This document shows, piece by piece, positions 23,181 through 33,294 of a stretch of 64,000 bases of DNA (position 1 is its first letter; the number at the start of each line of letters is the position of its first letter). The notes below the pieces were generated by a model. That model was not told where the DNA came from and made no database searches. It saw only the letters and a program-made list of their open reading frames with translations. This stretch comes from Mytilinidion resinicola (taxonomy: Eukaryota; Ascomycota; Dothideomycetes; Mytilinidiales; Mytilinidiaceae). The DNA lies in NCBI RefSeq assembly GCF_010093595.1, contig NW_022985452.1, positions 434,001 to 498,000 on the forward strand. The letters are read 5' to 3'. Both the position numbers and the translations under genes were made by a program.

Positions 23181-23465
23181 GGTGAGATAGTGAGGAGGGA
23201 ACTCTGCGGTATGTAGCCGGCTGTGATATACCAGCAGTGAAGAGGTTCGCTGTAAGCTCTAGAGTGTCTTCTGGGATACCGTAGGTCGAACAAACGCGTG
23301 GGGTGACGATCTGAGAATCCTATGGAGGTAGCGTTGGAAGTTCTATTTTGCTCTCTTTCGATTTGGTCAACGTCTAAGCTTCGTCACAATCATTTAGAGT
23401 GATCCACGTCTTTCACCTATTTCTTAATGGCAGCCTCAAGCTCCTATCATCTTCTAATAAAAGAG
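23181..23465. other. Intergenic, ends in the target duplication of the adjacent transposon
   Basis: Nothing recognised except AAAAGA at 23460-23465, the left copy of the 6-bp direct repeat flanking the element at 23466-24064. Confidence 0.4.
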
Positions 23466-24064
23466 GGGGGTTAGTAAACACACCACTTTTTAGTAGACAC
23501 ACCACCATGTTTTGGTAAACCCATACCCCCCCCTCTCGTCCGATCTTCTGATTAGCTAGAGCGACGCGGAGCTTCGTCCGGAGCTCTGTTTTCACGTGCA
23601 TCTACACGTATTACTTATTCCAATTCACTTAGACGTACATAAGGCCGTACGTAAGGCCGTACATGAGGCTATATATAAGGTCGTACGTAGTGCGGTACAT
23701 GATGCGGCACGGCTATATAGCCTTTCCAATTCGTATAGCCACGCAAGCAGCCTGTCTAATGTATGTAGGTATATATACAGCTGCGTAAATTAGACAGGCT
23801 GCGTCGTAAAACGGAGAGGCTATATAGCCGTGCCGCATCACGTACCGCATCACGTACGTGCGGCCTTATGTACGGCCTCACGTACGTACGGAAGAGATAC
23901 ACGATTGAATAGACATAAGGGTGAATGCCCGGAGCTTCCTCCGAGCCCTCTAAGCCCTCCAAGCCAATAGGAAGGCGGTGAAACGACATGGGAGAAGGGG
24001 TGTGGATTTACCAAAACAGGGATGTGTATCTACTAAAAAGGGGGTGTATATTTACTAACCCTCT
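23466..24064. mobile_element. Non-autonomous inverted-repeat transposon, about 600 bp
   Basis: Ends are inverted repeats (GGGGGGTTAGTAAAC at left; complement of AGAGGGTTAGTAAAT at right), continuing as imperfect long inverted arms (TTTTTAGTAGA, TTTTGGTAAA and subterminal CGTACGTAAGGC-type words, with the shared GCAGCCTGTCTAAT near the centre). The same 6-bp AAAAGA flanks both ends (23460-23465 and 24065-24070). It encodes no convincing protein. The subterminal block with CAATAGGAAGGCGGTGAAACG recurs in the larger element at 38990-40288, so both belong to one family. Confidence 0.75.
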
Positions 24065-24165
24065 AAAAGAGTCCTTGGTGGAAACTCTTGGCAGGCGAGC
24101 CTGAGGCGATGATTCAGCATATTTAGCGAGGTGTCTTCTCAACCTCACCTCTTCTCACAACTACC

Positions 24166-24722
24166 AGCTATGCTATTATTTTTATCAGCACTGGGGTCAG
24201 TAGAGCTGTTAACGTCGTTTGAGGTGCCTTAAAGAGCTTTAAGCAATTTCAAATCTATCAAAGTGGCAGGCCTGAAACCTTGCTGAGCCACCTCAGACGG
24301 TGCTAGATAGGTGTACACAGACCGGACCCGTATCCTGTTACGCTAATTCTCATCACTAACAGCTATGCCATTCTTTCTCAGCGCTCAGGGCAGTACAACT
24401 GTTCGCCGCCGCTTGAGGTGCCTTAAAGAGCTTTTGGTAATCCCAAATCTATTAATATGGCAGGCCTGAAACCTTGCTGGGCCACCTCAGACGGTGCTGG
24501 GTAGGTGTGCACAGACAGGACCCGTATCCTGTTACGCTACTTCTCATCACTAACAGTTATGCCATCCTTTCTCAGCACCATGGGCAGTAAAGCTGCTCAG
24601 CGCCGTTTGAGGTGCCTTGAAGAGCTTTTGGCCATCTCGAATTTATCATTTTGGCAGGCTTGAAACCTGGTTAGGCCACCTCAGATGGTGCTGAATCGGT
24701 GTGCACAGACAGGACCCGTGAC
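24166..24722. repeat. Tandem array, three units of 194-195 bp
   Basis: Units start at 24166, 24361 and 24555, each opening with AG(C/T)TATGC and sharing TGAGGTGCCTT(A/G)AAGAGCTTT, GGCAGGC(C/T)TGAAACC, GCCACCTCAGA(C/T)GGTGCT and CACAGAC(A/C)GGACCCGT. Divergence between units is modest, so duplication is not very old. A partial unit may precede the first. No open frame spans the units. The remaining 24723-24982 shows nothing. Confidence 0.85.
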
Positions 24723-24982
24723 CGGTTGCTCCAGGTTTGTGCAAGTATGTTGAAGGACCACAAGCGGTGGCAGGCATGTGTAAGGGAGACCTCACTTAGC
24801 GCTTCATATCATTTCAGTTTTCATAGTGGCATTCAGGTATGGAAGGGCATGTTTCCTTTCATTCAAGCTCAATCTCCCAGCTCCCAATAAAGCATCACCG
24901 CCCTCACATTACTCGGTGGCCCCTCAACCCGTGATCCCATCCTCCAAAAGCATAGGCCAACTCTCGCCATATCTGTCTCCAA

Positions 24983-25677
24983 TCACTTCTTCGCCTCCAG
25001 GACTCCCATCTCAATCCAGGTCCGAATCAAGTTCTTGCGGCAGGCATGGACAGCTTCGGGAGCGTCTCCATGAGCCATAGCCTCAAGCAGCTGCTGGGTT
25101 TGTTGCCACTCGAATAGAGTTGCCGGCGGTGGAGCTGCAGCCACGGACACGGCCGACGACGCGCCTTCCGACCAAACGCTCGCGCCGTCTGATGCTGGTG
25201 CTGGGGTCTCTGCGCCGTTGTTCTCGTAAGAGGCGCGCAGCATGTTGCAGATTTGGCGGCAATTCGCTTCCATCGCGTCGATCTGTTCGGCGATAGAGGG
25301 GGCTGGCGACGGTGAAGGTTCCATGAACTCCGGTCGATTGCCTTAAGTGAAGCGGTAAGTGTCTTGCTTCTGAGGTGACGTTGATGGATACGCTGACGCT
25401 GAGGGATGAAGACAGGAGCCTCAGCCCACTTTCCTGGTTGATCTGCGAGATCATCGTCAACTCGAAGCAATCGGCCGATAGAACCAGCGTCGCGCGACTT
25501 ACCCTCCGGTTTCTGCATACTGTCGGAAGTTTTGGGCGCCGTGCGCTCTTTGGGGAGTGAATAGAGGCTGTGCGCGCCGGGTAGAGAGAGGTTTTTGTGG
25601 TGTCCTAGGCCAGCGGCGCGACGTAAGCCTCGGTTCTTCCCATTCTCGCGCGAGGTGAAGGGCTCTTCTCTCGACAT
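24983..25677 (-). CDS. Uncharacterised 194-residue protein, three exons
   Basis: Exons 25677-25503, 25442-25392 and 25341-24983 join in frame over introns of 60 and 50 nt (GTAAGT...CGCAG; GTATCC...TTAAG). The N-terminal third is basic; the C-terminal part (from about residue 82) has MEPSPSPAPSIAEQIDAM, a helix rich in Cys/Asn, an Ala/Ser linker and a conserved-looking end (EWQQTQQLLEAMAHGDAPE, RTWIEMGVLEAKK). No known domain. Translation may instead start at the internal ATG (25324, 113 residues). It is divergent from the tandem zinc-cluster gene across 361 bp. Confidence 0.6.
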
Positions 25678-26038
25678 CCTGTCGCGATGGAGCACAATAA
25701 CGACTCGCAATAGGGAAACAATACCTTCAATAGGATCGACAATACCGAGACAATAGTCAAGGTGTGGTGTGTTGAGGTGTGAAGGCTGTCGCGCGCCACC
25801 GTTTGCCCAAATCTTCACCAACCTCAACGCGCTAGACCGCATTCGGACATACAATAGGTATTGTACTCTTTCCCTGTATCTTCTGGTCCTGGGTCTTCTT
25901 TCAGTCTTTGCACCTTCCTAATTTCTTCATTCTCATAGCTTAGCAGCGTTTCTTTCGTCCATCTGTCGACTCTCGACCGCCTAGCCGCGCCCTCAAACAG
26001 TCACTCAAAACCTCCCGATTCACACCTTTTCTGCCAAA
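25678..26038. promoter_or_regulatory. Bidirectional promoter region
   Basis: Separates two outward-facing genes by 361 bp. Pyrimidine-rich 5' leaders precede the + strand start at 26039 (CTGCCAAAATG). No TATA box seen. Confidence 0.5.
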
Positions 26039-26995
26039 ATGTCCGATTTCGACCAGTTTTCGCAGTCTCCGCTGGATGGAGTGCAGATTGGAGCCGCCGG
26101 ACCATCGAATTTCCTTCCCTCACCACCCGCTGAAGCTCCTCCTGGATTCGTCGAGAGAGCCCACAGCTGCGACAACTGCCACGCTAATCGCATCAACAAG
26201 TGCGATCCCGCTGGCGCCTCCTCCTGCCGCCCATGCCAGCTTCATGGCATCGTCTGCTCGTTCAATCCCGCGCGCAAACTAGCCCGATCTTGCCTCTCTT
26301 GCACGCAGGCCAAGTCCGCCTGCATGGCCGGCTCCTTCACGCGCTGCCTCCGCTGCCTCACTTCCGGCACAAGATGCTACATGAGGGACTACCAATCAAC
26401 CACCAAGACCAACCGCTCCGCAAAGCGCAAGTTCCTCCACTACGACCCAGAGACCGGCGCCGCGTCCGACGAACCGCCGCAACATCCCCCGAATGCGTCC
26501 CCTCTCACGCCCAAACGTCTCCGCTTCACGGCCCCCTTAACCGCCTCCAACTTCGATGCAATGGAGCCCCTTTTCGACGACGACGCGGCCCTCCTCTCGG
26601 CCCTAGAAGTCCCCGAAGCGTCCGCTGTGGCCCCCTCTTTCGTCTCTTCTTCCCCTGCTGGCTACATCTCGCCCTACTCCCCGCGCCCCTCCGCGTACCC
26701 GACGCCCGCGAAAACGTCGCCCGCTTCCGCGCCTTCTTCGCGCTCCTCGCGCTTTTCGCCCTCGCCGTGCCCGCTTCCCGCTGTTCTTGCGCGCGCTGCG
26801 TCACCCTTTTCGGACGTTTCTGGGGAGGCTGAGGCCCCGCTTCCGCCGCTTCTTACGACGGGGGACCTGCAGGAGCCGTGCCCGGTGGGTGTTGCGTACT
26901 TTTCACCCGGGTGCGTGTACCCGGAGCCGTACTACATGCAACCGGCGTATGCGTGGGCGCCGTATGCGTTTCCGGTGGTTTATGGGGCGGAATAG
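26039..26995 (+). CDS. Protein with two tandem Zn2Cys6-like clusters, 318 residues
   Basis: Single exon with strong start context (CAAAATG). Residues about 44-73 carry a first cysteine cluster (CDNC-x7-C-x7-C-x2-C-x6-C), one residue longer than the canonical first loop. Residues about 85-113 carry a second, fully canonical cluster (CLSC-x6-C-x7-C-x2-C-x6-C). A basic KRKF segment, a Ser/Pro-rich disordered region and a Tyr/Pro-rich end (YYMQPAYAWAPYAF) follow. There is no fungal-specific middle homology domain. Known: single Zn2Cys6 clusters bind DNA in fungal transcription factors. Whether this pair binds DNA or another ligand is not known; no close family recognised. Confidence 0.8.
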   Translation: MSDFDQFSQSPLDGVQIGAAGPSNFLPSPPAEAPPGFVERAHSCDNCHANRINKCDPAGASSCRPCQLHGIVCSFNPARKLARSCLSCTQAKSACMAGSFTRCLRCLTSGTRCYMRDYQSTTKTNRSAKRKFLHYDPETGAASDEPPQHPPNASPLTPKRLRFTAPLTASNFDAMEPLFDDDAALLSALEVPEASAVAPSFVSSSPAGYISPYSPRPSAYPTPAKTSPASAPSSRSSRFSPSPCPLPAVLARAASPFSDVSGEAEAPLPPLLTTGDLQEPCPVGVAYFSPGCVYPEPYYMQPAYAWAPYAFPVVYGAE

Positions 26996-27239
26996 GGGGG
27001 CTTTGGGGGGTTGTTGGGGTTTTGGGGGTTGTTTGGGGTGGGCTTCGTGCTGATTTTGGTGGATATGGTGGATTTGGCGGTTGTTGTGCCTGCTGTTCGT
27101 GCTGGGTTTCGAGGGTTTTTGTGGCTTTTATAGGTGGAGTGGGTGGTTGTTTTGGGAACCCGGTGTGGGTGCTTTGCGTGGTTGTTCTGGGGGCATTTGG
27201 TGGTTGTTTGGACTGGGTCTGGTTACCTTCTAGGCAGTA

Positions 27240-28290
27240 GAGATGAAACGAGTGTGCTGTTACCTTTGAACACGTGTTTATGGCTCTGAGATACCCCTAG
27301 CTGAACTGAGTCAATTGAAATGAAGATGTAAAGAATGGTACGGTTCAAATCGCGCACGTGATATTAGTGTGTTCTGACGTCTTTCGGGTTCCGCGTAATT
27401 GCAGATGGCAGGAACCATCTATTGCTTTTCTACAGTCACATATCGGTCCGAGCTACCCTTGGCTGTAGTGAGTGGATTGAAATGTAGATGTAAAGTTCGA
27501 TGATCTTGAAATCACACACCTGATATTAACAAGCTCTGGAGTGCTTCCAATTCCAGCTGCAAGGAAGTTGTAGGATTGGGCTATTACTTTTGCACATCTC
27601 TATATCGGTCCGAGCTACCCCTGGCGGTAGTGAGTAGGTTAAAATGTGGATGTAATAGACGGTAGGCTTCAAATTTCGCGTCTGTTCACGACAAGATCTA
27701 GATTGCTTCGATTGCCACATAAGGGCAAATCGCAAGGGGAAGCTATTGTTTGTGCACAGTTGTATATCAGTCTGTGGATGCCCCGGCCTATACAGACTAA
27801 CCACGATATGGATGTAAAATTCCGTGGGCCTCAAATCTTGTGATGATTTTGATATCACGTGAAGACCTCCGATTGCTACATAGCTGTATTTCACGCTGTT
27901 CAGCTGTTGCTTTTGTACAACGGTACACCCGTCTGTAGACGCCCCGGCCTATGTCAAGTAAGTAGGAGGTGAATGTAAAGACCCGCAAGCTTCAAATCTC
28001 TCACATAATTCTCTTCCGAATTGCCTATACCTACAAATAAGCTGAACACACCGATCGCTTTAACAACGTGGATATAGTTCTGTAGACGCCCCGACTATTA
28101 TAAAGTAGCATGGACATGGATGTAAAGGACTGTACATTCTATATCTCGCTGGTAAGCTTGACATGCTCTGTGCTCATCCAAGTCTCATATAGCTACGAAT
28201 GAGATCTACTTACTCTTTGCTATGGCACATAGGTCTGTGGACGCCCTAGCCAGTGCAAAGCATCCGTAGTTTGGATTCGGATTTACTCAC
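27240..28290. repeat. Degenerate tandem array, about seven units with 158-162 bp period
   Basis: The anchor GATGTAA (or GAATGTAA) recurs at 27325, 27487, 27649, 27811, 27971 and 28129, spacing 162, 162, 162, 160 and 158 bp; a seventh partial unit starts near 28230. Between anchors, CTTCAAATCT/C, TATATCGGTC or GTCTGTAGACGCCCCGGCC and TTTTGCACA/TTTTGTACA recur in the same order. On the minus strand, units are 54 codons long and adjacent units read alike (YIHI...ARTDIE / YIHI...PQTDIQ), but stops occur in other units. Probably an old satellite-like amplification rather than a gene. Confidence 0.8.
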
Positions 28291-28924
28291 CCGGAACCCA
28301 TTGAACTCTCGAGAGGCTTTGGAGAGGACAGAATGCATACTGGAATCTGCGCAAGGAGGAGTTTTCGGCGCACTCATACGTCGACAAACTTTTGAATGAC
28401 CTCACTAGCCTATCCCTACCAATGAGATGTTTTCAGACCGCCTCGGGTGATGCGACAGTTCCTTTACACAAGGAGTTCCCAAGCATGGTTCAAAAATTCT
28501 TGGCCAACAGAAGAAGAATCTCTCCTGAAGTTAAGCGAGGAATGGAAGACAACGTATCGAAGATGGGCTGCCGTAGTGGACACTGGGCTCCACGGAACAC
28601 GTAGAATCACCAGATTCAAGAAAAATTTGATCTCAATGACCCAGTCGCCGCTTCATTATGTATCGTTGGTGCAGTTGAGAATAGCTTCTATTCACCACAA
28701 GGGCAGTCCTATGTTGCCCTTGCACGTGATGTCTAGCTAACGTGATATTAGCGTGCTCCCTTCAATTCCGAAAATACAATCAGTGAATGATTTTTGTCAA
28801 ACTTTCGGTGCAAAGCGCCCGATTAAAGCTGCCCCGACATCACACTCCGAGTGGCCATCGCATCTAATCCTCATATCTTCCCCTCCCCCTTCCACGACTG
28901 GACTATCAAGACTGGCACACCACC
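28291..28924. other. Intergenic, possible gene relic at about 28330-28605
   Basis: A + strand frame ending at 28604 reads protein-like (AYWNLRKEEFSAHSYVDKL, then KEFPSMVQKFLANRRRI) but has no start upstream and no recognised family. The remainder is the promoter region of the gene at 28925 with a CT-rich leader. Confidence 0.3.
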
Positions 28925-31019
28925 ATGCCTCTCCGCACCACCACCGACCCTCACATCACCCGTACTGCCTCCTCTCAGCAACTAGACCATTTTCATCGTA
29001 AATCTGCAACGACAGCCATGCTACACACACTCGCAAACGCAAATACCGCCCTCCTCCGTGGGCTCCCACTCTCTCCCAAAACCTTCGACTTTTCGAAATT
29101 CATCTTCCACCCTAGCTTTGAATGCTCTGAGAACCATGTGAATACAGCTGCTTTGGCAGCAAACGGGGCTGAGCATCAACAAGCTACAGCGACTGGTAAG
29201 AGCACCTCATCACACTCCGCTCGCTGCAGGCAGACACAACGCATATTCCCCGGTTCCTCTTGCTGACTAGTGTATAGACCGAGCCCCTATGGACAACGTA
29301 TTGCCACGCAGCCTGGATGATGGCAGTCAAGTTTCCGGCATTAAGGAGTCTATTCACTTTCCTTCATGCGATGCCAAAAGCATCGACGATATGCACCATC
29401 AGTTCATGACGAAGGAGGCTGAGTACTGTTCGAATAGCTCCAGTTCCAGCAGGAGTGGATCTACAGGACGAACATCTCCAGTCTCGGACCGAGATTTGTC
29501 TAAGGCGCACGTTGTTAATGCCGGAATTCAAGATCAAACGATTGAGGATTGGCTCGGCGAGGTAGGAGACGGGTATGAGTCTGATGTTACCACCATTGGC
29601 CCGAGTGTTGAACGAGTTCATCACGAGAAGATGGAGGCAGCGCCTCGACAGAATGACGAGAACGAAGACGACGAGTGCCAGGATCCGAAGGAGCGACATA
29701 TTGTGATTAGAGGCGTCAACGCGGTGATCCAAAACCAGGGTGAGGATTCTGAAGATGAAGAAAATGCATTTCCCACCATCACCGCGATGCCAAACGTTCT
29801 CATGCAAGACGGGGCTCGCATCTACAGGCCTGATACCACTCCATCTTTCATGTCTGGTATAGAAGCTGGTCCCCTCTTTCCGAATGGATTTACGACCTAT
29901 CCCGTCGTTCTTCCCCCTTATCACCAGACCTTTGCCCATGAATATCGACCGAATCGCGTAGGCAGTATCATGAAGTACGCACAGCCAGGGCGCATTCAGA
30001 CAGAAGAAGCTCCCAATCGCTCCAAGTTCGGCAGGGTGAATGGCCGCGTCCCTTGGGTCTTTGAGTGGGAACCTCAAGAAGACCAAGAGGTGGAGCCCCC
30101 AAGGTCAGTCCTGAAGAAGGTTTTATCGCGTCCAAGGAGCAAAGTGACTGCCTCCACGACCGTGCAGCCGGGGCCCGTAGTGCGTGCCAAACCACCCTCT
30201 ACCCAATTGTCCCGGCTAATGGCACGTCTAGACGAGATCGACAAGAAGCGATCAGCGCCGCGAGAGGACAGCGGCGCCTTTCGCGCCCCTGGTGGGCCTA
30301 ATAAGGAGAAGTTGGTTAAATCCGTGGAAAAGCATCAAATCGCTGGTAAGGTCGAAAGACCGCTAGTAAAAGACCAACTTCGTTCTACTATGGCAAACGC
30401 GCCTTCAGTGGCTCCAAAAGCGTCGCAGGACGCGGTAGCTATTGCTGGAACTCAAAAGAAAGTTCATTTTGAGTTTGGAACTGATACGGAGACAATGTTC
30501 GGCCTACCTCCGTCCGTGACCATTCGAAAGAAGGCACGCACTATAAAGGTCGGTGCAGAACGCAAGGAGAGCAGCAAACCCCAAAAAGCCAAGCGTGTCA
30601 GCAAACCTGCATCTGTTCAAAAAGAAGAAGTCTCACCGCCTGTCTTCCGATCTCTAGACACGCCGACCATCACCAACTCATCCAACGTCGAGAAGCAGCG
30701 CCAACCGCCAAAGAAACCAACACAACTACCCGAAGACACCACCACCAAGTCCGCTAAACCACCACCTACGACAGACTGGTCTCAAGACGAAAAGTGGCTC
30801 CGACTGACCACTATTGCTCTAGACAAAGGTGTTAGCGATCCTCAGCTTGACGAATATTTCGGGAAAAAGATGAACCTTCGAGCTGGCACACCGGATACTG
30901 ACTACGACCGCACTATGACTGGAAGCATGTTGCTGAAATATCCGCTGGAGACGTTCGTTCTTCTACTACTGGTGTTTATTGCGGGTTGGCTGTTATTCTA
31001 CTACTTGGAGCTTGTTTGA
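28925..31019 (+). CDS. Large disordered protein with C-terminal membrane anchor, 670 residues
   Basis: Exon 1 (28925-29195) and exon 2 (29278-31019) join in frame over an 82-nt intron (GTAAGA...TATAG). Most of the protein is charged and low in hydrophobics (disordered), with short conserved-looking pieces such as TIEDWLGEVGDGYESD and GRVNGRVPWVFEWEPQ; basic Pro/Lys-rich stretches fill the middle. The last 26 residues form one hydrophobic helix (YPLETFVLLLLVFIAGWLLFYY) ending four residues before the stop, so it is a likely tail-anchored protein. No domain recognised. Confidence 0.72.
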
Positions 31020-31297
31020 GATTTTGGATTACGGGGATAGAGACTGAGGCTTACAAGTACGTTGCTAGAGTCATACATACGAGAATATTGGCTGGCCTGT
31101 TGTCTGGCTGGACTACGAGGGTGTCTAGTATGATTTTTGTCGAGATGTTCTCTATTTTCTATTTTGTTGGATGGAAATCAAATGGTATCATTAAATAGAA
31201 ATTCTGACGCAGAAGAGAATGAGTTTAGCTGACTACTGAGTCTACCATTATTTGTGCTTCTTTATGTGCTGTCAGACTTCGCGACGTTCGAACCCCC

Positions 31298-32518
31298 TCA
31301 TCTAGCCATATTCAAAATAGCCATGACCTCCTCCACCGTCCCCAACTGCCTCTTCTTCCCGCCCCACGCATCCGTCATCGTCTTATCTGCAATCAATCTA
31401 ACATCACTATCCTCCGTGACCCCTACCTCCTTCAAACTCCCCGGCAGCCCCACCAACTTCACAAACTTCGCCACCGCATCTGCCGCCTCCTTCTCTTCCC
31501 ATCCTAGTACATCATTAAACACCCTCAAAACCCTCTCCTGCCCCTTCGGGTTCCTCCCGTTCGTATACCTCAACACCGGTGCCAGCATCACACAGCTCGT
31601 AACCCCATGCATGACCCCCGCCACACTCCCCAACTGATGCCCAATCGCATGACTCGGCCCCATCGGAATCCGATACACCAGCAACCCAATCATCGCCTCC
31701 CTTGCCCCAACCTGACACTCCGAGATTCCCTTCAGCAATTCCCCCCGATCCGCGCCCTCCTTCCCCTCCTTATACTCCCTCAACCCCTTCAACAGCTCCC
31801 GCAACCCCCTCTCCGCATGCCCATTCGCCGCCTCGTTCGAATCCGGATTACAAATTGTCTCAACGCAATGATCCACCGCCCTTACCCCGGAACTCAGCCA
31901 CAGCACCTGCGGCGCCGTGCTCGCGACCTCGGGGTCCAGCAGCAGGAGATCCGCGCCGCCGGTCCAGGTGCCGAAATGCTGCTTCTTGCGCTCCGGATTC
32001 GTCGCGCTGGAAATCGGGTTCCACTCGCTCGCGCTCAGGCTCGTCGGCACGAGGATCAGCTTCACCGTCGGGTTGCGCATCGGCGCCGTGATGCCCGCGT
32101 CTTTGTCGACGAGCGCTTCCATGTCGGCTGCCGTGAAGCCGGCGGGCAGCGTCGCGTGCAGCGACGCCGCGTTCTTGCACGCGTCCGAGTAGGACGAGGA
32201 GCCGATGCAGATGAGGGTGTCGGCGTTGGTGGCGGACAGCAGGCGTGCGATGGCGATGACGTCGGCGTAGGGGGAGTGCGCGCCGACGCCGGATTTGGTG
32301 CCCGCGACGAGCGGGCCGAGGGCCGTGAGGAGGGTCTTGATGTGGGCGGTTTGCGCGTCGAGGGTTTTGCTGTAGACGAGGATGATGCGTTTGGAAGACC
32401 AGGAGGCCAGGGCGGCGGGGATGTCGGTGAGGATGGTGGAGTTGAAGATGGCGTCGTGGTTGGTGCTCCAGTCGATGGGGAGTTGTTGGATGCGGCGTTT
32501 GGCTAGGGTGAGAGACAT
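31298..32518 (-). CDS. Iron-containing alcohol dehydrogenase-type / maleylacetate reductase-like enzyme
   Basis: Single exon, 406 residues from ATG at 32518 (MSLTLAKRRIQQL); upstream in-frame sequence lacks ATG. The fold is that of group III (Fe-ADH/DHQ synthase-like) dehydrogenases: an N-terminal Rossmann-like half, then HAIGHQLGSVAGVMHGVTSC, the metal-binding His signature. The usual GGGSxxD nucleotide-loop motif appears as GSSSYSD. Known relatives reduce maleylacetate in aromatic catabolism or oxidise alcohols with NAD(P)H; substrate cannot be read from sequence. Convergent with the tail-anchored protein gene. Usual length for the family. The high GC third position resembles the core genes. 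Confidence 0.85.
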   Translation of the reverse strand: MSLTLAKRRIQQLPIDWSTNHDAIFNSTILTDIPAALASWSSKRIILVYSKTLDAQTAHIKTLLTALGPLVAGTKSGVGAHSPYADVIAIARLLSATNADTLICIGSSSYSDACKNAASLHATLPAGFTAADMEALVDKDAGITAPMRNPTVKLILVPTSLSASEWNPISSATNPERKKQHFGTWTGGADLLLLDPEVASTAPQVLWLSSGVRAVDHCVETICNPDSNEAANGHAERGLRELLKGLREYKEGKEGADRGELLKGISECQVGAREAMIGLLVYRIPMGPSHAIGHQLGSVAGVMHGVTSCVMLAPVLRYTNGRNPKGQERVLRVFNDVLGWEEKEAADAVAKFVKLVGLPGSLKEVGVTEDSDVRLIADKTMTDAWGGKKRQLGTVEEVMAILNMAR

Positions 32519-33294
32519 GGAGATGTTGGAGAGATGGAGACGATTGAAAGTTTTGAATAGAGTTAATGGTCTTTTTTTTTTGAATCGGCGCTGTTCAAAC
32601 AATTTGGTAGGAAATACCTCGAGATCTTGAACAGTAGATGGTTTTGAAAATTGCGATGCGAGGATTGAAGAAGGACCAAAGGCTGGTGGGCATCTTAGTA
32701 TTTATATGTTGCACGGATGGTGACGGCACAAAAGGGAACTAAATTCTTACAAAGGTTATGGGCTCAAGGCTGCAGTCAGATTAAGCCTTTTTGGGCGCAC
32801 GCTACCGCAAGCCGATGTCGGTAGCGATAGCGATACATGGGTCGGCTATGCGGAAGCGATGTACGTGGCACGATGGAGGACCATCAGGCCAATGAGACAA
32901 TGCCCGAAAAAGCGGAGATAACGCCGAAAAGCGAGCAACACAACACAGAGTCATAGAAAGCCCTTCCTAACTCAATATTTCGTTTAAAGAATGGGTTTAA
33001 AAGGCTTCAGACATACCCTATCTCCGCCAAAAGTTCTTCCCGTTTAATCCGCCTCATTCTCAATACACTCCGCGTGGGCCATGTCATGGAAGGATTCGCC
33101 TTCCTATTAGCGGGCACTTCGTACATGCCTCCTGACATAGCCTTCTCTGGCTTCTTTTCTTTCTTCTCGAGCATTCTCGCCGCAGGAGTGGCGCTCTTTG
33201 CCCACATAATGCCACGTGAGTGAGGAAGCATCTAAACACGCATAATGTTGGAGTGCAAGTACTCATAGAAAGTATCCCGCGTAGCCCTAGTACT
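32519..33294. other. Intergenic; may hold a last exon of the J-domain gene
   Basis: A minus-strand frame at 33231-33007 reads basic and protein-like (ARMLEKKEKKPEKAMSGG) and could be spliced onto the J-domain gene (donor GTAGAG near 33295, acceptor near 33185), but the donor is weak, so I do not include it. The rest shows nothing; an A/T homopolymer lies at 32572-32581. Confidence 0.35.

Noticed and set aside
31607..32506. 299-codon open frame on the + strand
   Set aside because: Antisense to the dehydrogenase gene; composition is Arg/Gly/Asp-rich, typical of a shadow of GC-rich coding sequence.
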